In this document: in pieces, positions 34,623 through 47,284 of the stretch | Layout of the letters: the number at the start of each line of letters is the position of its first letter | Position numbering within the stretch: the stretch's first letter is position 1 | Made by a program: the position numbers and the translations under genes | Notes under the pieces: generated by a model | The model's input: only the letters and a program-made list of their open reading frames with translations | Databases searched by the model: none | What the model was told of the DNA's origin: nothing | Origin: Mya arenaria | Lineage: Eukaryota > Mollusca > Bivalvia > Myida > Myidae | Direction of reading: 5' to 3' | NCBI RefSeq assembly: GCF_026914265.1 | Contig: NC_069134.1 | Location: 11,823,758 to 11,887,757 of the forward strand | Length of the DNA: 64,000 nt

Positions 34623-36241
34623 GTGGTATGAAACATGCCTTTCGTTGAAGCTTTTGGTCAGCTTTTTACCAATGTTACTTTATTTAATCAAATATTAAAA
34701 ACAAATACGGCTCTGGAAACAATATCTATATATAGTCTGAATATCAACTTCACATGTAAGTAAGAATTTTCTAAGTTTTCAGGCTGTATGCCGCTATACC
34801 TGTAGACCTTTATAACCGTAAATCGGAATCTACCATCGGAAGATCGACATAACATTTTAACATTTGACGAATTAATGCGAGCACGTGCAAATCAACCCAA
34901 GCGCTGTTAGAACTGCGGTGGTCAACGACCTAATGACCATTACCAATCTGCTCTTATTAGCTAGCTACGGAGCTGCGTTCTGCATATTAAGTACCTTGCT
35001 AAAGGCAGCGCTGTTATGAGTATTCATAATACGTTGATATATATCAACGAGTTACAAAACGCATAATAAAAATTAACACAGAATACGCAGAGTTTCAAAA
35101 TGAACGCGTACTGAATCAAAATAAATACATAAATATATATGTGCCTTCATTTTGACCGCGGCCGGAAAACTAGACACTATGGGTTAAAAATGGAATCTTG
35201 ATCGTATTGAAGGCGTAATTAAATGCTCATTTGACGTAAGATATCAAACCAATGTTTTCAATTAAAAAATAATATTTAATTTATCCTATAATCAGTTCTA
35301 TGGTGATTGTTATTCATAAATTTTAAATTAAGACAATTTTAACATAACTGCATTAAACCATTTAATTGCGTACTAACATACTAATCTTTTTACCATTACT
35401 TATTGCATTCTATACGCTTTACCAATTAAAATCAAAGCGCCTAAAGCGGAAGACAGGCTTTCGGTCTGCTACAACTTGTGAGTAAAGTCATGTAATGCCA
35501 AATGGAACGGAAGTTTGTGAAGATTTATCAGTTTGTCTCAGTAATTTCAGCCCATAGTCTTGATCATGTTGCATATGCAGATCTATAAACCACTGATATC
35601 AATATGTTCATATTGTAAACGACTGACATAGGTTTGTAAATTAAAAACGATTCAGTAATGTTTGAAATGTAGAGTATATATTACTAATGCCTAAATGCTT
35701 TATCCAGGGTAGTACATTGTTTATGAAACCAAAGCTCCACATAAGGTTTCATGTGCAATTTAGTATTACTCCATACTTTAGTACTGTTTTAGGTATTACA
35801 CATATTAAACAATAATTTCAAGTGCCTGATACTCCATGGTTTTGATTTTATTGAGTATAAGCATAAACATATTTGCGAAGGACCTCATGAGCATGCATAT
35901 ACTATCTTTAAATGTTTATATTATCTTGTTTTACAATTACAAGACTATACACACCAAACGTAAACAGCTGAAAACCTTCCAACGCTTTAAGCGCATTGAT
36001 TGTATAATGTTGTTTTAAAGGCATATAATTGATATGTTATAACTAGAAGTCAGCAGACGTAGGTCTTAGAATTAAAGTGTCACTTCAAATAAATTATACT
36101 GGTACTTGCAACAAAGAAACCTGGCATTTTATGAATGAGTGTCTGCGTCTAACTACCAATGCAGCAGTTTCCATTTTCCAAAATGAATACACTCTGTATG
36201 TCAGGAACAAAGCCAGGTAAAAAGAATATGTGTGCTATATA
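34623..36241. other. No recognisable gene
   Basis: AT-rich intergenic sequence. Only short frames (60 codons or fewer) without motifs. Confidence 0.4.
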
Positions 36242-36482
36242 GTGTCGTAGCTACATATAGGCCTTGTAGGCCTGGGTCTACAACTTTTTTGAAAAATGAT
36301 AAAATGTTAATAACCCCCAAAAAGTTTGGTGTTTATTTAAATTATGTGCTGGGTGTATTGCTTGATTTTATTGTAATCATTGCATATATATTTAAGTTTG
36401 TGTAATGTGCATATAAAATGGTTGTCACCTACATGTAGAACCACCGGGCCTACAAGTGTCTTTAGGCCTAGCTACGTCCCTG
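36242..36482. mobile_element. Short TIR element, hAT-MITE-like
   Basis: Left arm GTGTCGTAGCTACATATAGG and right arm (as complement) CAGGGACGTAGCTAGGCCTA share an imperfect inverted repeat of about 50 bp, including GGCCTTGTAGGCC and CTTGTAGGCCCGG. About 240 bp in all. CTATA flanks it on both sides. No coding capacity. Confidence 0.6.
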
Positions 36483-39378
36483 CTATAATTGATTGGTAAC
36501 AGAATACACTACGAGTATGAAACATGCTATAGTAGGAGTATTTTGTATTACACCATAACATGAGATAACATGACGTAATAAACAAAGGCGATAATACAGG
36601 AAATGTACGGCTTGGTCCCGTTTCAGTAAGATATCTGAGTCGTAAACCTAACGCTGCTTAAGAGTGTTAAGGTATACCCGTAAAGCATGGGTGAATCAAC
36701 CAAACACGCAGATAAAATATGGGCTCTGCATATTATCAATCGGACAATACATAACGAATCGATGTATATCCATACATATATATAATGTATTATGAATAAA
36801 TTGTTTGTACTTTATTAAACAGCACTTCTCCAACACTTCAAAATAAAACAGAAATAACAATATGTAACAATAGAGCTGAACTCATACAGAATGACAGTTT
36901 TTTGTGTCTGAATAAGCTGATCTGGACATCAATGTCTTCAATTCAGTACTACTACATAACGCACACTATAACATATCTGAATTCATAGGAAAACTGCGGA
37001 AAAAATGATTTTTCTAAAAGCGCTAGTAAAGCTTTTAGCCATAAAACATCAATAATTGAAGTCAAGTATGAAAAACCGCATTTTTATCGTTTTTCAGAAG
37101 TCTTATATCACAGACATTTACGCAAACTTTGGCTCATTCCAAGACAAAAATGAAGTTGTCAAAACGGTCGATCTGTGATAGTGCAGCTTTAAAATATAAT
37201 CCTTAAGTTATTGGTTGAAAACAAATACATACATCGCAGTACAACAGGAAATCAATGGGTAAAAAGGTAATTGCGCACGAAAGAGTGTACGGGCATTTTT
37301 TTGTCTGCCATGTTTTCCCTTATTTTTAAGTCATAATTCTTTACAAGTTCTTACAAATTGCTCATAAGGTATTTACATTCAATATTCATGTTTCTAAAAC
37401 ACACGAGTCATTACAAAGACTTACCTTTATGTAACGTTGCTAATATATCCTTTTCACTTTTGAAATATACACATGTCCGTAAATAAGTTCTAGAAGTTAA
37501 CAATGTCAATGTCAAGTCATATCCATCCGCTTGTATAACGCTGGAAGTAGTTCCCCTGAAAAAGGAAAGGCAGCGCGTGCTTGCTGTGTGGTGTCACGTT
37601 ACATCAGTGTAGGCGTGCGAGCGGCTTGTACCTGGAAGTTTTGGTGAATCTCATTCTGGCTCATAGTATTAGGCATTTCTCGCCTGGAATGTAGGCTGTG
37701 GTTTTCATCCCTTTGAAATTTGACAAAAAATAGAAGCAAATCTTTGATAGAATAATAATGCATTTGTCTCCTTTTGGGATTAATTTCCAATTGTCCTCTG
37801 GTTTTGATTTAATGTATTATTTCACCTTCTTTTCTGATAAATTCCCACTCGTTAGATACACTTAACATAAAGCGGTGATATTATTAATTGAGAGTTAATG
37901 TAGAGATAAGAATTTACAAGCAGCACGACATATATGTGATATTTCATAGTCAATGGGTATCCAAATATCAAGTTTTATAATTAAGAATTTTTAACTTAAT
38001 TTAAGTTAATATTACAATACAATACATCAAATTAAGGGTGAGGAAAGTATAACTACAGTGTACAAAACTAAAGTATACATTTATATATATTGAAGGTATG
38101 AAAACATGTGGTATGTTACTTTACTATTCACCAAGGCGATGTTTGGAAACAATGTTTGTTTACTTTCAGTAGTTGGCCTAATGAGCGTTACTACACACTA
38201 CCTGTATTCATCACGAACCCAGGAACAATACCGATTCCACTTGCACACCAGGTGAATTAACTGTCTAATTAACGTTCGTTTGCTGATTCCCCATCACTGA
38301 CTGATGGAAGGGAGATAGATATATGAGATGGGTGAGATGGAGATGAGGGCATATGTTTTATAAAGCAGGCTTGTCAGTATCAAGTATATATAATTATAAA
38401 ACGAATAAGACTGAAACTGTTACTTATACCCAAGATCCACCGGACAGTCCGAGATTTATTGTACATCTGAACGAAATATATCCGCCTCATCATACGTTGC
38501 AAGATATAAATCAAAGCACTCATAGGACTGAACGGCTTGAGCGATGATTCGTTCTATCTGATATACAAAATAATTTATATGAATGAAAGCATGGCACACA
38601 CCACCACCCACCACAACCACCACCTTCCATTCAAATATCTCAAAAGGTTTTAATTTTAATGATGTTATCAAAACTAATTGATTCTGTGCATTCTAGAGTT
38701 GGAAAGGTCAAATAGTATAGTTAAACGGACAGCATAGGAAAATGTGGCATTCAGATTCTACCACACACCTGTTCTTGTGTGTTTTTATATTATGCCTACC
38801 AACTTCAATTTCAAGACAATTTGAGAACAGTTGTAGTGTTGATAATAGTGGTTCTATTCTGATTGTAGCTTAAACAAATTATTTACATATTTGACCAATT
38901 ATTCGTAGCAATGTTGAATGTAAATAGAAATAATTAAAATGTTAATTAAACATAACCCTTACATACACAAGGGGGAATATTTATTGAACTTGCACAAAAA
39001 TAAATAGCAATGCAGAGTAAAATGACCCAGCTTACGAAGAAGTTGAAATATTGACGTCAATATATGTTTGCAAAATCTGAGGTCTATATTAATGGGTTAT
39101 GATATACAGGATGAATTAATGTAGTTTTTCCATCTAACATACAATGCCACTGGGTATATTCGTCTTTTTAGCTGATTTCACTGCTAGAACAGTCATTAGG
39201 GAGAAAATTAATTAAATTAATTATGTATTGTATATCTCAGTTTCCTCCACGGTAGTATCCTAATTATATAATTACCATGCAAACTAGTTCCAATGAGGTT
39301 AAACCTAGAACTGCCCTGAGTTTTCCAGTTGATAGGAGTTATCGCTCTCATTTCATTGTTTTATAAGTGTGTTTACTG
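36483..39378. other. No recognisable gene
   Basis: Intergenic DNA with scattered short frames (63-71 codons) lacking any domain motif. No RNA gene or clear repeat family is seen. Confidence 0.4.
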
Positions 39379-39840
39379 TTAAAGGGGCTGTACTCCGTAT
39401 GATGAAATAGCGGAAAAAAGAGAAAATTGTCGAAAACTGACATATACTTGGTATCGATGTGTACAATGCATTGAAATTTACTAACTGAAGTACCACATAG
39501 TTTACAATTAATTTATTTTTCGCAGTTTTTTTCGACTTTTTTCATTATTTTTTTTATACTAGGTATGTCTACCTAGTAGAATTCATTCCTTATGCGTGAT
39601 TGGCTAGTCGATGTTATTACGTGATATTACCAAGTTAGGCATATAGCTTAAATATTCCATCCATTTAGAATAAGCCTTCGTAGCACAGTGAATACAACAC
39701 TGGACTGCAATTTTGGCGACCCCGGTTCGAACCCGGCATCCGACTCGATTTTTTTTTACATTTTGGTATTTTTTTTACCGTTATGATATCAAAGAGTAAA
39801 ACATTTTATTTAAGGAATGAATTGCGGGCTTGTTGTCATT
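39379..39840 (+). mobile_element. Second copy of the TIR/tRNA-like element, 3' end worn
   Basis: It begins TTAAAGGGGCTG and follows the complement of 34,125-34,622 up to about 39,800, after which similarity fades. The tRNA-like part at 39,674-39,746 has A box TAGCACAGTGAA and a perfect-looking B box GGTTCGAACCC. The 3' terminal inverted repeat is not recognisable. Confidence 0.65.
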
Positions 39841-41331
39841 ATCGGGGTATGAACGCAATTGGGCTGGTCAAAGTGTGTGGAGTCCGCCACTCGTGAAAAT
39901 ATTTTTTCTGTGACCACTCGTGAAATAAAATACGATCTAACACTGAATTCAACAAATATCCTCTATATCATTCACTTTGTAATAAAAACTGTATGTGAAT
40001 CTGAATACCACTTGTTTCCTTGCTGTTGTACAATAACATACGTTAAAAATGTAGCATAAAATATATCAATTAACATAAATTATCCGTTTTAGTCGAAACC
40101 AGTATATTATTCTGAGAGTTTGATAAGTTCAAAAAATATAATCTATTTAGTTCAATGAAATACAGAAATAAAGAAACGTCGTACATAAATCATATCAAAT
40201 GAGTGGGTTGGCGCACGGTTTAATAACATCAAATTAATATAGATCTACACTTTTAAAATTACATACGCGTGATCATTTAAATGATATCCATTCAGTTATA
40301 TACTCGTTATAAATTTAATGGCTTAGAACCTCTATGAAGACTATCATTGAATTACTGCTGTAGAATACGCATAGAGAGAGAGAGGTAAGTCTTTGTGTTG
40401 TGTTTATCGTACGAGTTACCCACCTCAGTATAGTTGACTTGATATACTACTTCTTCTGCTTCTAGCTTTTTTCAATATCTGAAGAATGCTTTGGCTCAGG
40501 GACCTCAATCTTGGTAGTAAAATTGGTCATGACCTGCAGATGAACCAAATTAATTTTGAGGTCAGTGGATCAAAGGTCAAGTTGGTGGGACCTTAAGCTG
40601 AAAATCGGTTTTCGATCAAATTTTGAAGAACGCTTTGGCCAAGGGACATCAAACGTGGTAGTAACATTCGTCATGACCAGCAAATGAACTATAATGAATC
40701 GAAGAAACGATTACTTTGTATATTGAAAGACAAGTGTTTTAATTTGTTATGCATGTTCCTTTCCTTAAAACCCAAAGAAAGATTATACTTATCGGAGTGG
40801 AAAACTTTCGTTCCAAAAGACTCTAATGGCATTTTTTGTTGGTAATAAACTGGTTTTGGTTTTATATTGGTTTCACGAACAGTGTTTTTGTTGTGACAGT
40901 TTCAAATGAAATGAAAAACAGTTTTATCCATTATTTTACGAAAACCGAAACTTGTTTTTGAAACTTTTTTTGTTTTACACGCTTTAAACCATTGCAAATA
41001 AATATCATGATTGTATCAAAGTTGAACCATCCTTCATTCAAGTTTACGTTAGAATCCGAAGTCAACGCAACGATTTGTTGTTGTGCGGACTTCATCGTTT
41101 ATGGCTATTTCACATTATCCTTTAGATATTATTCATGACGCTTGTTTGCACAATAAAGTGTTCATTAACGCAGACTGCTTTTTTAAAGGATCCGTTATTG
41201 TTAGAGTTTTCAGTTATACCCTCACACACTACCCGTCGTTGATAAGAATGACCTACAGATAACAATGCTACGACTATTTCAATACTAAATATGTATATAT
41301 ATGCCTTAGTACGTCTGCAATTATTCATAAC
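39841..41331. other. Intergenic region with a dispersed repeat
   Basis: No gene. It contains the imperfect tandem repeat at 40,470-40,690 described separately. Confidence 0.4.
40470..40690 (+). repeat. Imperfect tandem repeat of a dispersed family
   Basis: Two units of about 145 bp, each with GAAGAAYGCTTTGGC, GGGACMTCAA and ATGACC-x-GCA-x-ATGAAC words, plus an AGGTCA-rich stretch between. The period was judged by eye. Similar AGGTCA-rich repeats are common in bivalve DNA, but the family was not identified. Confidence 0.5.
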
Positions 41332-41402
41332 GACTCCGTGGCGCAACGGTAGCGCGTCTGACTCCAGATTAGAAGGTTGTGTGTTCGAATCACGTCGGTT
41401 CA
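41332..41402 (+). tRNA. tRNA-Trp (CCA)-like, probable pseudogene
   Basis: The D-arm, CTCCAGA anticodon loop and TTCGAAT T-loop are kept. The 3' acceptor strand reads CGGTTCA instead of CGGGGTCA, so positions 1-4 no longer pair with GACTCCG. The anticodon stem has one G-U. A TTTT follows. The Pol III promoter boxes are intact, but a mature tRNA is unlikely. Confidence 0.75.
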
Positions 41403-42707
41403 GATTATTTTGTTTAGTTATAAAAGAAGGGTATTAATTAGTGCTGTACAACGTACGCAAAATATTACGGGAAATAAAACATGTATCTATATAGATATAC
41501 ATATATACATATATAGGAAACTATGTATGTATATATCTATAAATATATAGGAACTTCATAGGAATATCAGTATGAAGATTAAGCTGAGGAATCTACAAAG
41601 GCATGTTTTAAAGCCTTTATTATTTATATTATTCTAAGACTTGAAAAAATAATTTTCTTTTCAGTTCAAGGATATACATAAATAAAATGGGAAATATATC
41701 AAATGTAACTTAATTGGGTAAACGAACCGCACTTAAAATTATTATACTAGATCATTTCCATGAAACAATTGTTTTCAAATAAACTTAACAAGTCGTGTTT
41801 GTCAAAGCATGTTGCCTTAATGACGCATGCCATGTTATACAGGCTAAACAAGAACGACTATACTCGATTATTCAAACGTCTCTGAGGTTGCGCGCGCGTC
41901 TGCTTGTTCTTGTATTGACTGTCGATCATATTGGCGGCACACAAAATTATCTCAGATGCATGTTCTAAATCAGTCCGGCAATTCAATGGTTTTGTTAACT
42001 AATACGAATATACACCCATTACTGACGGTCGTTTGTTTGTTCATACAGCAAACACTCGTGGAAAAGGTTGGACTTCTGCTTCTATGCAAAACTACAAAGC
42101 CGTCCGTATAGATATAGGTTGTACCTTTTTCTCTTTATGAGTTCGGTTGATTTATCGATTTTGCTGCCTTTGGTCAATGGTAAAAGAATAAAATTAGTTT
42201 TACATAACTTGCCGTCATTTCAAGGTAATATATAAAATATATCTTGTTGCTTGGAGTCCCTTCACAATATTGAGTAGAAGAGTTTGGAATCAGCCATTGT
42301 AAAACACGCAGGGAGAGAGAAAAATCTTTGTGTCGTTTAAAGCAAAACGAGTCACCCATCTCAGTAAATTACTTGTTATGTTGTTGATGTGTTTTTTCCA
42401 AAACAATTTTATGGTTTACGGTGATTGTTAGGTGATTGTACGGTGACTGTACATTTACTTTCATCATAAACGTAGTTGCATTATTCGAAACAATTCACTA
42501 GTGATTGTAAGCGTACTGTTTATTTTCTGATATTTAGGGATGTTCGAAACGCCGTGCGTGAATATATATTTGTAATTATCAACATTTTATAAGCAGCGAT
42601 ACAAAGTCTATTTAAGAAATACTCATACGATCCGTTTGAGCCATTCAGTCAACGTCTGCATGGCGGGCTTGGTCTGCATTTATAAAGTAAACTTTTCCTT
42701 GGAAAGA

Positions 42708-42724
42708 CCCCCCCCCCCCCCCCC
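42708..42724 (+). repeat. C17 homopolymer
   Basis: Seventeen consecutive C. The opposite strand is a G-run able to form quadruplex-type structures. Length may be affected by sequencing error. Confidence 0.9.
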
Positions 42725-42919
42725 ATATTATTTGGATATTTATAATAAAATATATTAGCTTTAATAACTATTACAAAAACATAGACGTGTAAAACATAAA
42801 TCGTCGGAATCGATCTAATCACATAAAAGGATTACCATGACTCCATGACAGAATTCTTCTTTCGACTTGTGCTATAATCATTACACTATATTTCCAATTA
42901 CAAGCCATCATATGTTTAA

Positions 42920-43036
42920 GAAATATAACACAGCACGTAATGCTATATGACATTAACGCCTCGGTTCATTCAGCTTCGGGGGCTGACTGGCCGGTCCTTT
43001 TTAATGCCATATGGCCCGAAGTCGTGTGTTATATTC
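42920..43036. repeat. Imperfect hairpin (foldback) element
   Basis: The left arm GAAATATAACACAGCACGTA and on to about 42,954 pairs imperfectly with the complement of 43,002-43,036, giving arms of about 35 bp around a GC-rich loop. Non-coding. Confidence 0.55.
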
Positions 43037-43190
43037 CTTATATTATACCGAACATTTTATACTTCCATTCAAATGTTTGATAGCGCATTTGATGTATTTT
43101 TTTGAACAAAGCAATTAATGTTTACTTGCGACTATTGTTCGCCGTTGTGAAAATCGCAAGTCGAACTCACCATTTTAATGAATTCAGATG

Positions 43191-43239
43191 TCCATATTAT
43201 TTTTGGCGAGGTCCGGACCGGCCAAAAATATGATATGGA
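43191..43239. repeat. Nested palindrome
   Basis: Outer arms TCCATATTATTTTTGGC and GGCCAAAAATATGATATGGA flank a perfect 10-bp palindrome GGTCCGGACC. It could extrude as a cruciform or be the remnant of a small foldback element. Confidence 0.65.
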
Positions 43240-43591
43240 CCGCTGACGTCATAAAACTGGATTTTTGATTGAAAAACACTGATATACGGACCGATCGACT
43301 TTATATCTACATATAAGGGACACATTGATGTAAGGTATACTATTGTTAAATATCTAATAATGAACTTTGCCTACAATACTCTTATAAATGCTGCTTCCTC
43401 TAAATAGTGGACTAAGCTAATCTTTGATCGTTGAGACCTCATTCTTGGACTTTAGGTGCATTCTAATGTAAAGAACTTAAGGTAAATTAACAATTAATTC
43501 ATTATTATGCGTTACGTTTTATTACCTGTATAAAAACATCAATCAATCAATCAATCAAAATATAGACTTAAGAGAAAAAATATATCACATC

Positions 43592-43663
43592 GACTCCGTG
43601 GCGCAACGGTAGCGCGTCTGACTCCAGATCAGAAGGTTGTGTTTTCGAATCACGTCGGGGTCA
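43592..43663 (+). tRNA. tRNA-Trp (CCA), altered T-stem
   Basis: Acceptor GACTCCG/CGGGGTC, D-arm and CTCCAGA loop are intact, with a TTTT after CAC. In the T-arm, GCGTG has become GTGTT, losing the conserved G53-C61 pair and part of the B box. It lies about 0.25 kb before the DIRS-like fossil. Function is doubtful. Confidence 0.8.
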
Positions 43664-43917
43664 CACTTTTCGTTAAGATTTGTTTAATGAAACAGTGTAA
43701 CATATTATATGTATTTATTATTATTGCGGTATAGGATTATTAAAGTACTATTAGGTATTATAGGTCTGGTTACTCGTGCGTAAATCAGGAGTTTTCCTCG
43801 TGCATTTACTGAACTGAATTGGTTATTCGACGCTCAGACGGGATAGATAAAACATTGCAAAATTGTCAAATCTCGAGGGTTTTTTTCTTAATCTTTGGTA
43901 TTCACTTCGGGAAGATG

Positions 43918-44901
43918 TCATTTGACTCTGCGGGAATAAATGACCAAGATCAGCTTGAGTTTAGCCATAGACAGCTTTCGTCTATTTCTTTGGGCCAGTC
44001 TATCCAGACCGTAGCAGGAGACCGGAAGTACAACGTGGCAAGGAGCCGGTTTGCACATCTCGTGGCAGGGACTCGGAGACCTTGAATGATAGAGACCCTG
44101 GAGCAAGTTACAGCGGAGATAAAGGTAGGCCTGGGCCCTCGGGGGATAGAGAAGGAGATTTGTTTGGAGCTTTTGATTTATTCAGATCTTATTTTGACAC
44201 GAAACTTTCAACATTAAAACAAGAGCTAACGAGTACAAGTTGCAAACAAAAGGAAAAAGATAACATTCCTTATTTCAAGAATACCTCCTGCAAAATTCAG
44301 TTTCAGTTCAATACTGACATTTCAAACTTGTTACACTTTATCGTGGATTCTGACAGCCTTGATTCAAATAAAGAAAAAGCTAAAGAAGCGCTAAGGAACA
44401 TTAAATAGAGAAACAAACTTATTCGTTTGGCGGACAATTCCCCTGGGGGCTGGGCCACAGTCAAAGAATATGAAACCCCAGAATTGGGCTCTGATAGCGA
44501 TGACGAGCGTAAAATCAAAAGGGCTGAAGCCAAGGCTGTCAGAAAACTTAAAAAGGGTAATCCTACAAATGCTGATTCTCTTTCTTTTTTTCCCTGATCG
44601 TATGGAGCGGAGGCCAGCACCAGCGGCAACCTTTGGATGCCCGGGACGTTCTTCCGGTGCGGGGCCCATCTTCCCCTCACGGCCCATGGCTACGGGCATG
44701 CGGGATCTTTTTCGGACCTACAGTCCCTATCAGGACCAGTATCAACCCCAGCAACCTTATTCTAGAACGCCAGATAAAGTCATCTGCTTCGCATCTGGAA
44801 AGCGGGGTCACTTCCGGTGCGAGTGCGAGTGGCTATCCAGATTTAACCAGTCAGCCAACCGTGATGTCAAGCCCACAGGAGCAAACTCAGCCACTAAATG
44901 A
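43918..44901 (+). mobile_element. DIRS-like fossil: gag-like region
   Basis: Upstream part of the element. It includes a charged segment and, near 44,780-44,840, a Cys/His cluster resembling a zinc knuckle. The family is weakly conserved here and the assignment rests on position. Confidence 0.45.
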
Positions 44902-45697
44902 TGAGTATTTATTCAATATTTGTAATCAAGATCATTGTTTTGAGTTTGAATCTGATATAATAGATCTTATTGAAAACGGCTATAAAATTCCTTTTATTTC
45001 AATGCCGGAAACATCGTTTTCAAAAAATAATCAGTCAGCTCTTTCAAATATTGAATTTGTTAAAGAATCTATTGATGACATGTTGAAAAACGGTTTTATA
45101 GAACAAACAGATTTTCCACCTCATGTAGTCAGTCCTTTAAGTGTTTCTGTAAACAAATCGGGTAAGAAACGACTTAATTTAGATCTCAGAATAGTAAATA
45201 AATATATTTGGAAGGAAAAGATGACATTTGAAGATTGGAAAGTAGGAGTCGAATATTTTGAAAAAGACTCGTATTGTTACAAATTTGATTTGTCTAAAGG
45301 TTATTATCATATCGATATATTCCCAGAACATAAAACATTTCTGGGTTTCAGTTTAGAAGGAAAATACTACTGCTACTCTGTGGTTGCTTTCGGTTTGTCG
45401 AGCGCTCCTTTTATTTTCAGTAAGGCATTGCGTGAAATGGTTAAGTTCTGGAGATTCAACGGTATCAAAATTGTTATGTTTCTTGATGATGGGTGGGGGA
45501 CCAACAAGAGTTGTGATTTAGCTACACGCGATGCAATATTTGTGAACGATAGCCTCAATCAGGCAGGGCTTATTATAAATGATGAAAAGTCAGTCTGGTT
45601 ACCGGTTCAAAATCTAGGCTTGTTGTGGAATAGCATTGCCTACTCTATTAGCATTCCAGCACGTAGAATTGAAGATTTTAAAATGTTGCTTTTTTGA
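44890..45697 (+). mobile_element. DIRS-like fossil: reverse transcriptase part
   Basis: It contains recognisable RT motifs: KRLNLDLRIVNKY, FDLSKGYYHIDI, AFGLSSAPFIFSK and the FLDDG active-site box. The style (LSKGYYHI.., FLDDG) fits DIRS-type RTs. Part of a broken element. Confidence 0.8.
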
Positions 45698-46556
45698 ATT
45701 TTTAAATTCTCTTCCTATTGTTTCTGCTAGGAGTTTAGCGAAGTGCACCGGGAAAGTAATCTCTATGATGCCGGTTATTGGCAATATTGGACGGCTTATG
45801 ACTAGATTTATGTACATTCAAATTTGTTCAAGGACTAGTTGGGATTTCCCATTCAGTTTAGAAATAGACTGTCCGTGTATTTCTGAGATTAGATTCTGGC
45901 TCGAACATGTAGACAATTTAAATTACAGAAAATTGGGTAAATGCACTGCTGTAGATACGCTAGAAGTGTGTTCTGATGCTTGTAGTTTCGCATGTGGAGC
46001 GCATATTGTCAATATGCCAGGTTTTGTATTTCACGACATGTGGTCAGAAGATGCAAAGGATAAAAGTTCAACTTTCCGAGAAATGAAGGCTGTATTTTTG
46101 GCACTGAGAGCGTATGGACATTATTTAGCAAATCATAAGATGAAATGGTTCTCAGATTCTCCAGTTTGTGTTCATGTTATCAAGGTTGGCAGCCCCATTT
46201 TAGAGTTACAGGAATTAGCTCTGAATGTGTTTAGACTTTGTTTACAAAACAAGATTGATCTCGATATTCAATGGGTCCCTAGGGATTTGAACCAGATTGC
46301 TGATGATATCAGTAAATATAGGAATACTGATGAATGGGAGGTTACACCTCAGTTTTTCGGGTATATGAATAGGATATGGGGCCCGTTTACAGTGGACAGA
46401 TTTGCTAATTATAGTAATAGGAAAATACATAGATTCAATTCTAAGTTTCATGATTTAGAAACTGAGGCAGTCGATGCATTCACACAGAATTGGGCCAGTG
46501 AAAATAATTGGTTAGTCCCGCCTATTTATCTAGTAAATAGAGCTGTATTTCATTAA
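45698..46556 (+). mobile_element. DIRS-like fossil: RNase H part
   Basis: Motifs include SDACSFACGAHI, STFREMKAVFLALRAYG, FSDSPVCVHVI and WVPRDLNQIADDIS, followed by GPFTVDRFANY, which is typical downstream of the RNase H in DIRS-like elements. Part of a broken element. Confidence 0.75.
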
Positions 46557-47284
46557 ATTGCTTGTTCTGCACATGGAACTTTAGTTGTTTCTAAATGGCC
46601 TAGCGCAGCATTTTGGCCAACTTTGTTTGAAGCAAACTGTCAGAAGAGAGATTTTGTATTGGAGGTTTTGGAGTTTGATAAATGGCAATCAATATTTGAT
46701 AGCAGGAGTGATAGCGTATTTAGTTCTAGACGTTTCTCTAGCAAAGTTCTAGCTATTCGTCTTTAATGGCCAGTATTTTAATGTATACTAGACTGCAGAA
46801 GTAAGAAGTAAATTGTGCTTAGTTGTGTTTTGTTTAGCTTGTGTGATGCACACGATTATGAATTATGGAGAGGAAATGTATAACTTTTCGAAAAAAGTAT
46901 ATCAAAGATAGTAATGACTATACATGACTCAGCATTGAGCTGGAATTGTTTACACTGGTTATGCTTAATATTGTAAGCGTTTAATGCTCATGAAGGAAGC
47001 GAAAAATATTTTAAATTTGTATTTGCTAATTGTAAAACAGCGTTTTCTGTATATATACCTTGATGTATAAGAAAGATAATTGTGAAAATACATGATATGA
47101 GTGTGTGTGGGTTGTTTCCCCTACGTTATCGGCATGAATTTCGTTTACTCGGCCTGTCGAGCCGGAGTGCCCATTTGTACCTGGTACAAATGAAGTCGTG
47201 TACTGTACACGAAGATTATAAGAAATATGTTTTGAATGGTATATGTGTATGTGAAAGGAAAAGTTAATAATTATACACAAAAAT

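Larger units (their letters stand above)
41403..43591. other. Intergenic region with homopolymer and palindromes
   Basis: No gene. It holds a C17 run and two palindromic structures, listed separately. Confidence 0.4.
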
